DNA of 43,242 nt from JANMMJ01 sp964543235 (GTDB lineage Bacteria; Pseudomonadota; Alphaproteobacteria; Rhizobiales; Aestuariivirgaceae), in NCBI GenBank assembly GCA_964543235.1, contig CAZIXE010000032.1, positions 1 to 43,242 of the forward strand, read 5' to 3'. The notes below the pieces were generated by a model that saw only the letters and a program-made list of their open reading frames with translations, was not told the DNA's origin and ran no database searches. Positions 28,001-35,570 of the stretch are shown here, one piece after another. The position numbers and the translations under genes were made by a program. Position 1 is the stretch's first letter. Every line of letters begins with the position of its first letter.

Positions 28001-29601
28001 ACAACAATGAAACGGCCAACGTGGCCTTCAACCTTGCCTACACTGTAACCGACAGCGACGGCAGCACAGGCAACGGGGTTGTCTCGGTCAAGATCGACGA
28101 TGACGTGCCCGTGCTGTTCTTCCCCGAGTCAACCTTCATCGAGAACACTCCACAGGGGCCCGTCAGCTACGGTCTGCACTTTGCCGAAGCCGCAGGCGGC
28201 GATGGCGTGGGCAATGTCGTTTTCAATATCACGAGCGGCCAGGCACTGACCGATGCGAAGGGCGCTTCAGTCCAGCTCAACGGCGAGCAAGTCTATCTCT
28301 ACTACGGCTCGGGCGGATCGGACACCCATGTCCTGATCGGCAAGACCGCAAGCGGCGCGCAGGCCTTCGTGGCCACGCTCGATCCTGCGAGCAACAGCTA
28401 CAGCTTCGATCTCGATGGAACGCTGTTCAACATCTCGCAGTTCTCGTTCACCAATGTGACAGGTGTCGGAGGCGGCAATGTTGCCTACAAGGCGCTGGGC
28501 GTCGGCAGCGGCGGCAGCGAGGATATCCTCATTTCCGGCAACGGGTCGGTCAACACCAACGCAACCGAGATTGGCATCGGCAGCGGCAACGACATTGGAT
28601 CCGGCGACGTCATCCGCTTCGACATGTTGCGCAATCTCGCGATCCAGGCGCCGGGGCCAGGCAATGGCAACACAGGCTTCGCGCATCAGGGGCACTACGA
28701 GGTCGCTTCGTTCATCCAGCTGGTGAGCTTCGTACAGGGCGGCGGCGGCAACACTGCCGGCATGACGATTACCATCCGCAACGGCGACAACGACTATGCC
28801 TATTTGGGTGATGCCAGCGGCGAAGGACATGCCGGCAACATCACCGTTAAGATTTACGACAGCAACCCGGCTACAGGCTCGCCTGTGCCGGTCGCCACGT
28901 TCAGCGACACCGACAACAACGTCGTGATCTCCGGGGTGAAACAGGGCCAATATATCGAGGTTACGTCGAGCGATCCGTTCTCCATCGTCGAGTATTCGAA
29001 CCAGACCGGCAGGCCTTTCAAGCTGGGGGCGATAACGCTGGAAACGACGAACGTACTCGAGCCCTTCAATGTCCTGCTGCCGGTGACGGGCAGCGACGCC
29101 GACGGCGATGCCATCAACTCACACATCAATGTGTATCTCAGCCCGGACACGCAGACTCAGCAGGGCACGAGCGGCAATAATGTGCTGAATGGAGGCAGCG
29201 GCAACGACATCCTCATCGGCATGGGAGGCAACGATGTGCTTAGCGGCGGCGGCGGCAACGATGTGCTGGTGGGTGGTGCCGGCAAGGACACGCTGACCGG
29301 CGGTGCCGGCAGTGATACAATCTACTTTGATGCCTCCGCCTTCGACGCTGCCGACCAGATCACCGACTATGTGGTGGGCCAGGACTCAATTGACCTGAGC
29401 GACCTCTTCACTGTGGATACGGCCGGTGGCCAGGCGTTGTCGAACTATGTGCAGATGAGCGGCAATGCCCTGCAGGTCGACGTCAATGGCGCAACCGGCG
29501 GCAACCATTGGACGACAATCGCGACACTCAACACTACTTCGCCTGTGAGCATCATCTACGACGACAACTCGACGTCGACGGATCAGAACGGTACCGTCTA
29601 G
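22090..29601 (+). CDS. Giant repeat adhesin, BapA/LapA-like, type I secreted (VCBS, T1SS-143, vWA and RTX domains)
   Basis: A 2503-aa acidic surface adhesin without a Sec signal. Residues 1-145 form an N-terminal domain (about 55-140, containing LVSGEDLVIRLADGSLIVVKGG) ending in VTLPAAGPEAG. The bulk is about five T1SS-143-type repeats (DGVTITDLTPKxxGGDAxV...) alternating with three VCBS repeats (TFTYTITDADGDKSTATLTI). A von Willebrand A domain (about 1040-1245) has the MIDAS sequence DTSGSM (Asp about 1046). A cadherin-like segment lies near 1755-1840. RTX nonapeptides (about 2358-2410) precede a C-terminal secretion region. The ATG at 22090 has GGAG upstream; a TTG at 22072 is less likely. 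Flanked by exporter, protease and adaptor genes, it is probably the main biofilm adhesin. Confidence 0.93.
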   Translation: MVDHSEAFESQGAGSALRLAQAEGEAPSQTAAPAESSQAPNAVTPQSQPPGLNVEKVDTYNGAAVRQTIEAAAGQKIVLGKADQIAAILVSGEDLVIRLADGSLIVVKGGLKDIPSIVVGDIEIPGPALKASLEAAGVTLPAAGPEAGPEALPSSGNNFLTPFGKIGDPFAIRDLLRPTEFSRVFEDKKPEEPLLVERDHGVTITDLTPAIGGGDATVFERDLEGGSDGGTGPATATGNFTISAPDGGISLTINGVAILADGILTGNTVTTPLGTLVVTGYDAGTGQITYIYTLTAPVDHPSGSGNNSVFDSFEVILSDGDGDTTTGELAIRIVDDVPKAIHDTDQVSEDGPTHVSGNVITDAEGNGGQDTAGADGVAAIEWKNASGDSVAGSYGVLIIGADGSYTYILNNDSKAVQGLSEGETLVETFTYTITDADGDKSTATLTITINGKDDGVTITDLTPKSEGGDASVFEANLADGTSPDAAALTQTGTFTISAPDGIAFLKVGGVAVISGGDFTAQTFTTPLGNTLAITGYNPITGVVSYSYTLNDSESHASGGGKNNLFEDFAVELADEDGSSTSDVLSIRIVDDVPTAHDDADSVSEDGPTTATGNVITDAEGNGGGDTRGADGVASISWQNAIGNTITGAFGTLKVGVSGGYKYALNNDDPAVQGLSDGESLTETFTYTITDADGDKSTATLTITINGKDDGVTITGIGSEGGDETVREDDLADGTSPNGVALTQTGSFKISAPDGYGDLSIGGTLVIQDGVVQNLNTPITTPYGTLTITGINLGTGTVSYSYTLNDNTLDHGPGNNGKNAILDNIAVALTDKDGSSASSTLIVKIIDDAPVAFTVVAGTMTDDEGKGAFAGSSNDGEITADVTDSDVPGSPGSASGPTGSLFVPGADGIQSIAVTGPQGIKAIYQQADGSPGQETIVYDPVATDANGNVTLIGRGSISGQEAIKLTINADGSYVFTQGAALVHPVANPNSEDDLSLEFGFTVTDRDGDKASGKLTVTTDDDTPEVRAIESPTAQAASGQFNLMFILDTSGSMRDPSGVPGFATRFDVAKQAMLDAIDEYGLLGSVMMRIVTFNSDGSVAGATWLSADAAKTIISGLAAIPGAQTDFDAALRVAMDAFNDPGKFTSANAQNISFFLSDGKPNENDSPNDPTPTVGIDPSEEADWVAFLGSNKISSHALGLGTGLTQDFLNPIAYDGAAGTDEDGIVVTNLADLSSVITGFTSQTLVSGNLIAGPGAAASFGADGGLATLLADGAPAGFTYQLQGGKLLVQQGGTTVLTVSLDPVTGAYQIDQNAPISHGPLQKSQLFEFAYKLTDGDGDNVSGKIALTLTYDLGVTISDLNPKASGGDLILNEDDLPNGSSPVPANLTKTGTFTISAPDGLDLMSVAGVTVISGGVFTPQSITTPRGNTLSFTGFDSGTGAVTYTYTLNGPTTHSTGSGENSVFEDFSVLVKDVDGSQAADILSIRIIDDVPTANNDTDSVTEDTSVTADGNVITGSGGADSNTTDGVKDVQGADGVVAISWDNQAGNSVAGTYGMLTVGPDGSYSYSLDNSNPLIQGLSAGEQRSETFTYTITDADGDKSNATLTIIINGSDDGVTITDLTPKAQGGDATVNEANLADGSAPNPGALSQNGGFTVSAPDGLDLLKVGGVTVISGDTFTAQTITTPLGNTLAITGFNPISGVVSYTYTLADNEIHPAGSAPLFEDFLIELTDVDGSSASDTLSVRIIDDVPAASNDTISQGAENAAVTFNAFSNDVFGADGVDIDNSPAVKVTFTQGSLGSVSYNTGTGLFTYTPSPGAEGSDSFTYTIVDGDGDSSTATVTINLRPDSQPVIGAVAIVADEDDLPNGNKDTVTGDDAQANLTGLLPINTGNDAISSISFAGMNGSLAPFTAKGQAVHYFWNAGSNTLVGYTGANPASVPNQVFTLQITNVATGAYVFALLAAIDHHAANAADNNETANVAFNLAYTVTDSDGSTGNGVVSVKIDDDVPVLFFPESTFIENTPQGPVSYGLHFAEAAGGDGVGNVVFNITSGQALTDAKGASVQLNGEQVYLYYGSGGSDTHVLIGKTASGAQAFVATLDPASNSYSFDLDGTLFNISQFSFTNVTGVGGGNVAYKALGVGSGGSEDILISGNGSVNTNATEIGIGSGNDIGSGDVIRFDMLRNLAIQAPGPGNGNTGFAHQGHYEVASFIQLVSFVQGGGGNTAGMTITIRNGDNDYAYLGDASGEGHAGNITVKIYDSNPATGSPVPVATFSDTDNNVVISGVKQGQYIEVTSSDPFSIVEYSNQTGRPFKLGAITLETTNVLEPFNVLLPVTGSDADGDAINSHINVYLSPDTQTQQGTSGNNVLNGGSGNDILIGMGGNDVLSGGGGNDVLVGGAGKDTLTGGAGSDTIYFDASAFDAADQITDYVVGQDSIDLSDLFTVDTAGGQALSNYVQMSGNALQVDVNGATGGNHWTTIATLNTTSPVSIIYDDNSTSTDQNGTV
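22510..22521 (+). other. Candidate LapG cleavage motif (PAAG) in the adhesin N-terminus
   Basis: Codons for Pro-Ala-Ala-Gly at residues 141-144 directly after the folded N-terminal domain. LapG-type proteases cut LapA-like adhesins within a (T/A/P)AAG motif placed just after the N-terminal retention domain, and a LapG-like gene lies downstream. An AAAG at residues 71-74 lies inside the predicted domain and is less likely to be accessible. Confidence 0.5.
23369..23461 (+). repeat. VCBS repeat end, copy 1 of 3
   Basis: This segment encodes ETFTYTITDADGDKSTATLT followed by ITINGKDDGVT. The same protein sequence is encoded at 24133-24225, and a near-identical one (ETFTYTITDADGDKSNATLT) at 26841-26933. 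Differences between copies 1 and 2 are at third codon positions. Confidence 0.7.
24133..24225 (+). repeat. VCBS repeat end, copy 2 of 3
   Basis: Same amino acids as copy 1 at 23369-23461 but with multiple synonymous changes, so the copies are not a recent duplication or an assembly collapse. Confidence 0.7.
26841..26933 (+). repeat. VCBS repeat end, copy 3 of 3
   Basis: Near-identical protein to copies 1 and 2, with Ser-Thr changed to Ser-Asn and Lys-Asp-Asp changed to Ser-Asp-Asp. It lies after the vWA domain. Confidence 0.65.
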
Positions 29602-29650
29602 GCGGAAAGGGGCCGGCGTGACCGGACGCGGGGCGATGGCGTGCGGCGCC

Positions 29651-30616
29651 TCATTCGGAACCGGTGACGAGATCGCTGCCGGTCGCCGGCTCAATCGTCA
29701 GGCTGGGCCGCAGGGTCAAAGGGTCGGCCGCGACGTCGAGGTCAAGCGCCGGACGCAGAGCTTCCGCTAGGGAGCTCCCTTCGGCGTCCCGTGTGATTGT
29801 GGCGACAGCGACGGGGGCGGTGCGGCGGGCGGCAACGTTGATCCACCGGCCGGTGCGGTTGATCGAGTAAATCGGGGCATAATGCGACACGCGGCCGTGC
29901 AGGTACGGCCGGGACCGGAGATTGTCGAGGACATACAGGCCGGCGGAAGTGTTGACGGTCAACACCACGTGTCCAAGCTTGCGGCGCAAATCGTCGACGA
30001 TGACGAGCCGCAGGCTGTGCTCCGGTATCCCCAAAGCGCGGAGACTCTCATACTTGGCGATAGCATAATCCTCGCAATCGCCCCGGCCTTTCAACGAATC
30101 AGCGGGCGTCGCCCAGAAGTCGCGCCTGCCGAACACCGTGATATCGTCGGCATAGCGGATGCGGCTATTGACGTATGCGTTGACCCGCACGATCTGTCCG
30201 AGAGTATCGAGGTCCGACCAGGCTCTCAGGTTCTTCCGCCAGTCGCGCAAGTAGGCCGGACAATCGGCCTTTCCCTTGTCGCAGTCATGGTAAAGGCGGG
30301 CCTGCTTGCCAAGTCTGGCCAGCAGGCGCTGCCATTCGCCCAGGCCTTTGGTCGCGTTGGTGCGGAACTCAAGAGAGCCGAAGGCACCGGTCAACTGTGA
30401 CGCCCCCGCTGGCGACTGCTCATCAAGAGTCAGAGCTCGCGCCGAAGTGGCCCCCTGCAGCAGCACAAGCGCCATAAGCACCGTCATGAGCCCCAGAATG
30501 AGGATGAATGCGGTCTGCGGCGGAGCGACGGTTGCTGCGCGCGGGCGCGAACTATCTTTCAGTAAGCGCTTCGTACCTGGCTTTGTTGATAGGTTTGAGC
30601 AGGTACTGCAGAACAC
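29651..30616 (-). CDS. LapG-like periplasmic transglutaminase-like cysteine protease (BTLCP family)
   Basis: A protein of up to 321 aa with a hydrophobic export segment (residues 35-57, ending TSARA) and a BTLCP domain. The catalytic triad is visible as Cys181 (KGRGDCEDYAIAKYESL), His216 (LGHVVLTV) and Asp231 (YVLDNL). The family block YADDITVFGRRDFWATP precedes the Cys. In pseudomonads LapG releases LapA from the cell surface when c-di-GMP falls; here it faces the adhesin gene tail-to-tail, 49 bases apart, and follows the adaptor gene. The GTG at 30616 overlaps the adaptor by 65 bases; the only later in-frame ATG, GTG or TTG before the hydrophobic core ends is the ATG at 30487, which would shorten the signal. 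An extension of about 50 residues follows the catalytic domain. Confidence 0.88.
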   Translation of the reverse strand: MFCSTCSNLSTKPGTKRLLKDSSRPRAATVAPPQTAFILILGLMTVLMALVLLQGATSARALTLDEQSPAGASQLTGAFGSLEFRTNATKGLGEWQRLLARLGKQARLYHDCDKGKADCPAYLRDWRKNLRAWSDLDTLGQIVRVNAYVNSRIRYADDITVFGRRDFWATPADSLKGRGDCEDYAIAKYESLRALGIPEHSLRLVIVDDLRRKLGHVVLTVNTSAGLYVLDNLRSRPYLHGRVSHYAPIYSINRTGRWINVAARRTAPVAVATITRDAEGSSLAEALRPALDLDVAADPLTLRPSLTIEPATGSDLVTGSE

Positions 30617-31877
30617 TCTTTTCCCCCGTCAGGATGTCGACCGAAGCGACCATGCCGGGGATGATAGGAAGGCTCTCTTGCTGACCCTTTAGCTGATTTC
30701 CTAAAGTTTTAACCGTAACCAGGTAGTGGTTCTCGCGGGTGATTTCATCGTAAACGCTGTCCGCGGAAATGCGTTCCACCCGGCCCTCGAGTCCTCCGTA
30801 GACGGAGAAGTCATAGGCCGTGATCTTGACGACGGCATGCTGGCCAGGATGCACGAAGGCGATGTCGCTCGGCCTGATCTTCGCTTCAACGAACAGCGAG
30901 TCCTCGATCGGCACGATCTCCATGAGTATCTGGCCCGCCTGCACAACACCGCCGATCGTGTTGGTGTTAACCTTGTTGATGATGCCGTCGACGGGCGAAC
31001 GGATATCAGCGCGGACGACGCGGTCCGTTGCTGCGCGCATCGATTGGGTGATCACACTGAGTTCGGCCTGCTTCTGTGACAGCTCGAGGCGGGCATCCTG
31101 CCGGAACTTCTGGAGCAGCTCGGCAACCTGGGCCTCAGCCTCCCGGATGCCGGCTTCCAGCTTTCCGCGCGTTGCCTGCTGGATGCCGATCTGACCCTCG
31201 AGATTTGCCACATCGCGCTGCAGGCGGATGAGATCGGTTCTGGCGACAATACCCCGCTCCGCCAGGGGCCGCTTGATGTTGAGCTCATCGCGAGCGAGGT
31301 CGAGGTCGGTCGCCAGGCGGTTCAGTGAGGCTGCGAGTTCGGACAGCTCGCGCTGACGCTGCTCGACACGCTCGTTCAAGACCTTGGTCTGCGAGTCGAG
31401 ACCGGCCTTGCGCGCCCGGAAGAGTTCGATCTCCGTCGAGGCGACGACGGGGGCCTCCGTCATCAATGCTTCCGGTATTACCGGGAGACTTGCAATGTCG
31501 CCGCTCGCCTCATGTTCGAGGCGGGCGATCTGAATCGTAAGCGCCAGCTGCTTGGCGCGCATTTCACCCAGATTCGAGGCAAAGCCGGTGTCGTCGATGC
31601 GGACCAGCACCTCGCCCTTCTTCACGTGATCGCCATCTCGGACCAGGATATCCTTGACGATGCCCCCTTCGAGGCTCTGGACAAGCTGGGTCTTGCTCGA
31701 AGGTATGACCTTGCCCTCGCCCCTCGTCACTTCATCGATCCGTGCCCAATGGGCCCAGAGGATTGCCGCAAGCACAAGGCCAGAACAGACCAGCAAGGTC
31801 AGGACCGCAGCGAGGGGTGCCCCTTGCCAAAGCGCGACATCATAGTCAGACGCAAAGTCAAAATCTCGCCTTTTCAA
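30552..31877 (-). CDS. Type I secretion periplasmic adaptor (HlyD/LapC family)
   Basis: A 441-aa membrane fusion protein linking the ABC exporter to TolC. A short cytoplasmic N-terminus and one membrane segment (about 20-44) are followed by a lipoyl half (GEGKVIPSSKTQLVQSLEGGIV). A long coiled coil spans about 95-285 (rich in L/A/E/R, with RLQRDVANLEGQIGIQQATRGKLEA). The returning lipoyl half and beta-barrel contain RSPVDGIINKVNTNTIGGVV and PGMVASVDILTGEKSVLQYLLKPI, typical of HlyD/LapC. The start is TTG at 31877 with AAGG about 9 bases upstream. It is transcribed with the LapG-like gene, away from the TolC-ABC pair, so the exporter is split over two transcripts. Confidence 0.95.
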   Translation of the reverse strand: MKRRDFDFASDYDVALWQGAPLAAVLTLLVCSGLVLAAILWAHWARIDEVTRGEGKVIPSSKTQLVQSLEGGIVKDILVRDGDHVKKGEVLVRIDDTGFASNLGEMRAKQLALTIQIARLEHEASGDIASLPVIPEALMTEAPVVASTEIELFRARKAGLDSQTKVLNERVEQRQRELSELAASLNRLATDLDLARDELNIKRPLAERGIVARTDLIRLQRDVANLEGQIGIQQATRGKLEAGIREAEAQVAELLQKFRQDARLELSQKQAELSVITQSMRAATDRVVRADIRSPVDGIINKVNTNTIGGVVQAGQILMEIVPIEDSLFVEAKIRPSDIAFVHPGQHAVVKITAYDFSVYGGLEGRVERISADSVYDEITRENHYLVTVKTLGNQLKGQQESLPIIPGMVASVDILTGEKSVLQYLLKPINKARYEALTER

Positions 31878-31955
31878 TTGTTTAACCTTCCGTGGCAGCA
31901 GCGGTCCGCAGTGTTATGCATTTATTGCAAATTTCATGCTAAAAACTAATACACT

Positions 31956-32642
31956 ATGAACCGGCAAGTTGAAGATTTGGGCGAGCAGGGGATGGTTCAG
32001 CAGGTGCGCAAGGTTTGGCGATTGAGGTTGGGATGGCCCAAGCCGAGTTTCTTCGGCACGCTCAGGCCCGAAGTCGCGGTGAGCGCGCTGTTGCTTTCGG
32101 CATGCACTGCAATGCCAAGCCTCGAAGATCCGCCGAGCGCCCTGAGCGCACCACCTGCCGCAAACTTCGCGGTGGCTCGGAGTGAACTGCCGCCCATCAA
32201 TGCACCGCAGGCGGTCGCAACTGCCACCCAGGGTTTTATCACCCAGGAGCCTTCAGCCACAGGAACCGCCGACCAGCCGGCGCCGGCTGCGACAGCGGCT
32301 CAGCCTGTCGCGGCCGAACCGCAATCTCTCGAGGACGAAGATGCGGCTTACATTGCGGCCGCCGAGCCGGCGCCCAAGGAACTCCCCGACGGCGCCTATG
32401 AGGCCGTCTACTCTTCGCTTGAGGGGATCGAAGTGTTTTCCGGCGACGGAAATCTCTGCGTCGGCCGCAAGGTGGGGACGCAGGGCAGGCTCAAGACCGG
32501 CATGGTGTTGCCGATCGCCTGTAGCAATGATGAGCTTGGCGAGGTCAAGATCGTGAAGATCATCGACGGTTCCAGCGCTGTTGCCAATCTCAGGCTGGAA
32601 AGCCTGTCCGCCAAAAACATTGACGTGACCATCCAGGAATAG
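31956..32642 (+). CDS. Hypothetical lipoprotein
   Basis: A 228-aa protein that I do not recognise. A basic N-terminus precedes the short hydrophobic stretch VAVSALLLSAC, whose LSAC fits a lipobox with Cys at about 50. The start could be the internal ATG at residue 13 (31992), which would give a more usual signal length. Residues 55-140 are Ala/Pro-rich and disordered. A small C-terminal domain (about 143-228) contains DGAYEAVYSSLEGIEVFSGD, a single Cys pair (LCVGRK, IACSND) and predicted beta strands. It is divergent from the adaptor gene with only 78 bases between, so it may belong to the adhesin system. No function can be assigned. Confidence 0.7.
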   Translation: MNRQVEDLGEQGMVQQVRKVWRLRLGWPKPSFFGTLRPEVAVSALLLSACTAMPSLEDPPSALSAPPAANFAVARSELPPINAPQAVATATQGFITQEPSATGTADQPAPAATAAQPVAAEPQSLEDEDAAYIAAAEPAPKELPDGAYEAVYSSLEGIEVFSGDGNLCVGRKVGTQGRLKTGMVLPIACSNDELGEVKIVKIIDGSSAVANLRLESLSAKNIDVTIQE

Positions 32643-32694
32643 CCGGTCCCGACCGCCAGCGCGGAACCTGCGGCGCAGGTGAAAAGGATCCGTC

Positions 32695-33135
32695 GTGGAA
32701 GGCAAGATAGCCGCTTTGCTGGGGCTGTTGCTCGGCACCGGCGCTGTTCCAAGCGTGGCGCAAACGGCTACCGATCCCGCACCAGCATCCGCGCGGGCGG
32801 ACTTCCTTGAACTCTGTGCGGATTGCCACGGTTGGGACGCGAAAGGCGGCGGTGAACTCGCGGGAAACCTCCATGTCCCGCCGCCGGATCTAACACGCAT
32901 TAAACAGAGGGCGAACGGAGTGTTTGACGACACGGCGGTCTTCGACTGGATCATCGGGCTCAAAATGCCTCACACGCATGGCACGCGGGACATGCCGATC
33001 TGGGGTGACTGGCTGATGGACCAAGAGATGGAGGACAGCACATCCATGGAGGCGGCAAGGATTGCCAAAGAGAGGGTTACGGCACGCGTAATGGGGATCG
33101 TGCGCTACCTCGAAACGATCCAGGCCCAGGACTGA
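32695..33135 (+). CDS. Small periplasmic cytochrome c
   Basis: A 146-aa exported class I-type cytochrome c. The N-terminal signal ends near VPSVAQ, the haem motif is CADCH (Cys41, Cys44, His45), and the likely distal ligand is Met100 in DMPIWG. The start is GTG with AAAGGA 8 bases upstream. It lies 52 bases after the lipoprotein gene and converges on the aldehyde dehydrogenase gene. It could accept electrons from a dehydrogenase; the partner is not identifiable here. Confidence 0.88.
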   Translation: MEGKIAALLGLLLGTGAVPSVAQTATDPAPASARADFLELCADCHGWDAKGGGELAGNLHVPPPDLTRIKQRANGVFDDTAVFDWIIGLKMPHTHGTRDMPIWGDWLMDQEMEDSTSMEAARIAKERVTARVMGIVRYLETIQAQD

Positions 33136-33161
33136 GCGGCCGCGTCCTGCGGCGCGAATGG

Positions 33162-35558
33162 TCATTCGCCATAGGGAATCCAGATGTTCTTCACCTGCGT
33201 GGCGCGGCGCAGAAAGTCCCGGCCCTCACCCTGGACGGAGTCCAGCCAATTGCGGCGCCTGCCGCCTTCGCACCAGGTGAATTTCAGATTGCCGGCAGAG
33301 GCTTCTTCCACCATTGCGACACCCTTGCTACCGCCGAAATACCACAGCGCAGCAACATCATCATGCTCGGCAAGGGTTCGCGCCAGTTCGTCACGTACGC
33401 CAGTGACAATGTTGATGACACCCGCCGGCACATCCGAGGTCTCGACGACCTGATAGAAATCGGTGGCCGCCAAGGGCTTGGCCGGCGCAGGCACGACCAC
33501 CACGCGATTGCCCATCGCAATTGCCGGCATGACAAGGGAGACGAAGGCGAGAAGCGGCGCCGTGTCGGGGCAGAGAATGCCCATGGTGCCATATGGCTCG
33601 GGCATGGCGAGCGTCACATGTCGCGACTTGGTAGCGTGGACAAGGCCATCGAACTTGTCGGCCTGGGCTGCATAAAAGAAAATCCGCCGCAACGCCATCT
33701 CGACCTCAGCCGCCGCCGCCTTCTGGCTACAGCCTAGCGCCCGCAGGCGACCGGCGAACTCGAGCTTCCGGGCGGAAAGGTTCTCAGCAAGGTAATAGAG
33801 CACCTGGGCGCGGCTGTGGCCGCTGGCTGCCGACCAGGATGCCGCCTTTCCTGCCGCTTCCACGGCATTGCGGATGTCTTTGCGGTTACCGAGACCCGCC
33901 TGGCCAATTGCCGACCCACGCGGCCCGACGATGGCATAGCTGTAACCCGAATCGGGCCGCACCTGCCTGCCCCTAATGAAAAGCTTGGCCGTTCGATCTA
34001 TGGAGGGCATGGACTTGAGGTCGATGTTCGCTGACGGCACTGCAATCAGTGCCGCCATGGAGTCGCTGGCCGGCGAGGCGCGATCCGTCTCCCAGGCGGG
34101 AGCAAGATACTCGTACATGCCCTCGCGGCCACCCTCCCGCCCAAAGCCGCTCTCACGGTAGCCCCCGAATCCCGAAGCAGCGTCAAAGAGGTTGGTCGAA
34201 TTGATCCAGACGACGCCGGCCTTGATGCGGGCGGCAGTCTCCAGCGCAAGGCTGATATTTTCCGACCAGATACTGGCCGCGAGACCATAGCGCGTGTGGT
34301 TGGCTAGCTGACAGGCTTCATCCGGGGTCCTGAATGACATCAGCGCTGCCACGGGCCCAAAGATCTCGACCTCCATGACGGTGGATGTGGTGTCGACGCC
34401 GACAAAGAGGCCGGGCCGGAAGTAACAACCCTGCTCCGGCAGCGGACAGGACGCTTCGACGAGCGTACCGCCTTCAGCTTTGCCCTTGTCCACGATTTCG
34501 CGGATGCGGGCAAGCTGGACCGGATCGACGATGGCGCCGATATCAACTGACTTGTCGAGGGGATTGCCGATGCGCAGCGTATCCATGCGGCGCTTCAGCT
34601 TGGCGATGAAGCGCGAGGCCACGCCTTCCTGCACCAAGAGCCGCGAGCCCGCGCAGCAGACCTGGCCCTGATTGAACCAGACGGCATCGACCACGCCCTC
34701 GACTGCGGCATCGAGATCAGCATCCTCGAAGACAATGAATGGAGACTTGCCACCGAGTTCCAGCGATAGCTTCTTGCCCGAACCCGCCGTGGCGCGGCGG
34801 ATGAGCCGTCCAACTTCGGTCGAGCCAGTAAAGGCGATCTTGTCGACGCCCGCATGCTCAACAAGGAGGGCGCCGGTCTTGCCGTCACCGGTTACGATGT
34901 TCACAACCCCCGGCGGCAGGCCCGCTTCGCTGCAGATCTCGGCAAAGGCAAGTGCCGTCAACGGTGTGTACTCGGCCGGCTTGAGGACCACCGTGTTGCC
35001 GGCGGCGAGGGCCGGCGCAATCTTCCAGGCCAGCATGAGCAGCGGGAAATTCCAGGGAATGATCTGACCGCACACACCAACGGGCCGGTGACCGGGAAAC
35101 TCGCTGGCCAAGAGTTCCGCCCAGCCGGCGTGATGGTAGAAATGGCGTGCGGCCAACGGGATGTCGATATCGCGGGCTTCGCGGATCGGTTTGCCATTGT
35201 CCATCGATTCAAGGACTGAAAGAAATCGCTCGCGCTTCTGAATATGTCTCGCCAGAGCATACAAGTGCCTGGCCCGCTCGTGGCCACTGCGCCGCGACCA
35301 GTCAGCAAAAGCTCCGCGCGCGGCCTTCACGGCCGCATCGACATCATCGGCTGAGCCCTGCGAGACGCGGGCAAGCCGATTCCCGGTGGCGGGATCTTTT
35401 ACTTCAAGAAGAGCGGACTTGTCCGAGGCAGCGAACTCACCTGCAATGAAGTGACCGAAGCCCGACTGGTGCTGCTGCAGCCATGCTGCGACGTGGCTGT
35501 TTGCTTCGGGGGCCGGGCCATAGTCCATGGTGGCGAGCACATCCTTGATGGCGGGCAT
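33162..35558 (-). CDS. Two-domain aldehyde dehydrogenase, ALDH16-like
   Basis: A 798-aa protein with a complete ALDH domain (about 1-500) and a second, incomplete one (about 525-798). The first has PWNFPLLM, the catalytic Glu267 in LELGGK and catalytic Cys301 in FNQGQVCCAGSR. The second keeps the Rossmann-like part (GTMGILCPDTAPLLAFVSLV) but lacks a Cys nucleophile block and ends TQVKNIWIPYGE. This architecture, with an inactive C-terminal domain, is that of ALDH16, in which bacterial members are active. It follows deoC by 12 bases in the same direction, so acetaldehyde or a related product of deoxyribose cleavage is a reasonable substrate guess. The start has AGGAAG about 9 bases upstream. 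Confidence 0.9.
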   Translation of the reverse strand: MPAIKDVLATMDYGPAPEANSHVAAWLQQHQSGFGHFIAGEFAASDKSALLEVKDPATGNRLARVSQGSADDVDAAVKAARGAFADWSRRSGHERARHLYALARHIQKRERFLSVLESMDNGKPIREARDIDIPLAARHFYHHAGWAELLASEFPGHRPVGVCGQIIPWNFPLLMLAWKIAPALAAGNTVVLKPAEYTPLTALAFAEICSEAGLPPGVVNIVTGDGKTGALLVEHAGVDKIAFTGSTEVGRLIRRATAGSGKKLSLELGGKSPFIVFEDADLDAAVEGVVDAVWFNQGQVCCAGSRLLVQEGVASRFIAKLKRRMDTLRIGNPLDKSVDIGAIVDPVQLARIREIVDKGKAEGGTLVEASCPLPEQGCYFRPGLFVGVDTTSTVMEVEIFGPVAALMSFRTPDEACQLANHTRYGLAASIWSENISLALETAARIKAGVVWINSTNLFDAASGFGGYRESGFGREGGREGMYEYLAPAWETDRASPASDSMAALIAVPSANIDLKSMPSIDRTAKLFIRGRQVRPDSGYSYAIVGPRGSAIGQAGLGNRKDIRNAVEAAGKAASWSAASGHSRAQVLYYLAENLSARKLEFAGRLRALGCSQKAAAAEVEMALRRIFFYAAQADKFDGLVHATKSRHVTLAMPEPYGTMGILCPDTAPLLAFVSLVMPAIAMGNRVVVVPAPAKPLAATDFYQVVETSDVPAGVINIVTGVRDELARTLAEHDDVAALWYFGGSKGVAMVEEASAGNLKFTWCEGGRRRNWLDSVQGEGRDFLRRATQVKNIWIPYGE

Positions 35559-35570
35559 CTGGAGATCTTC

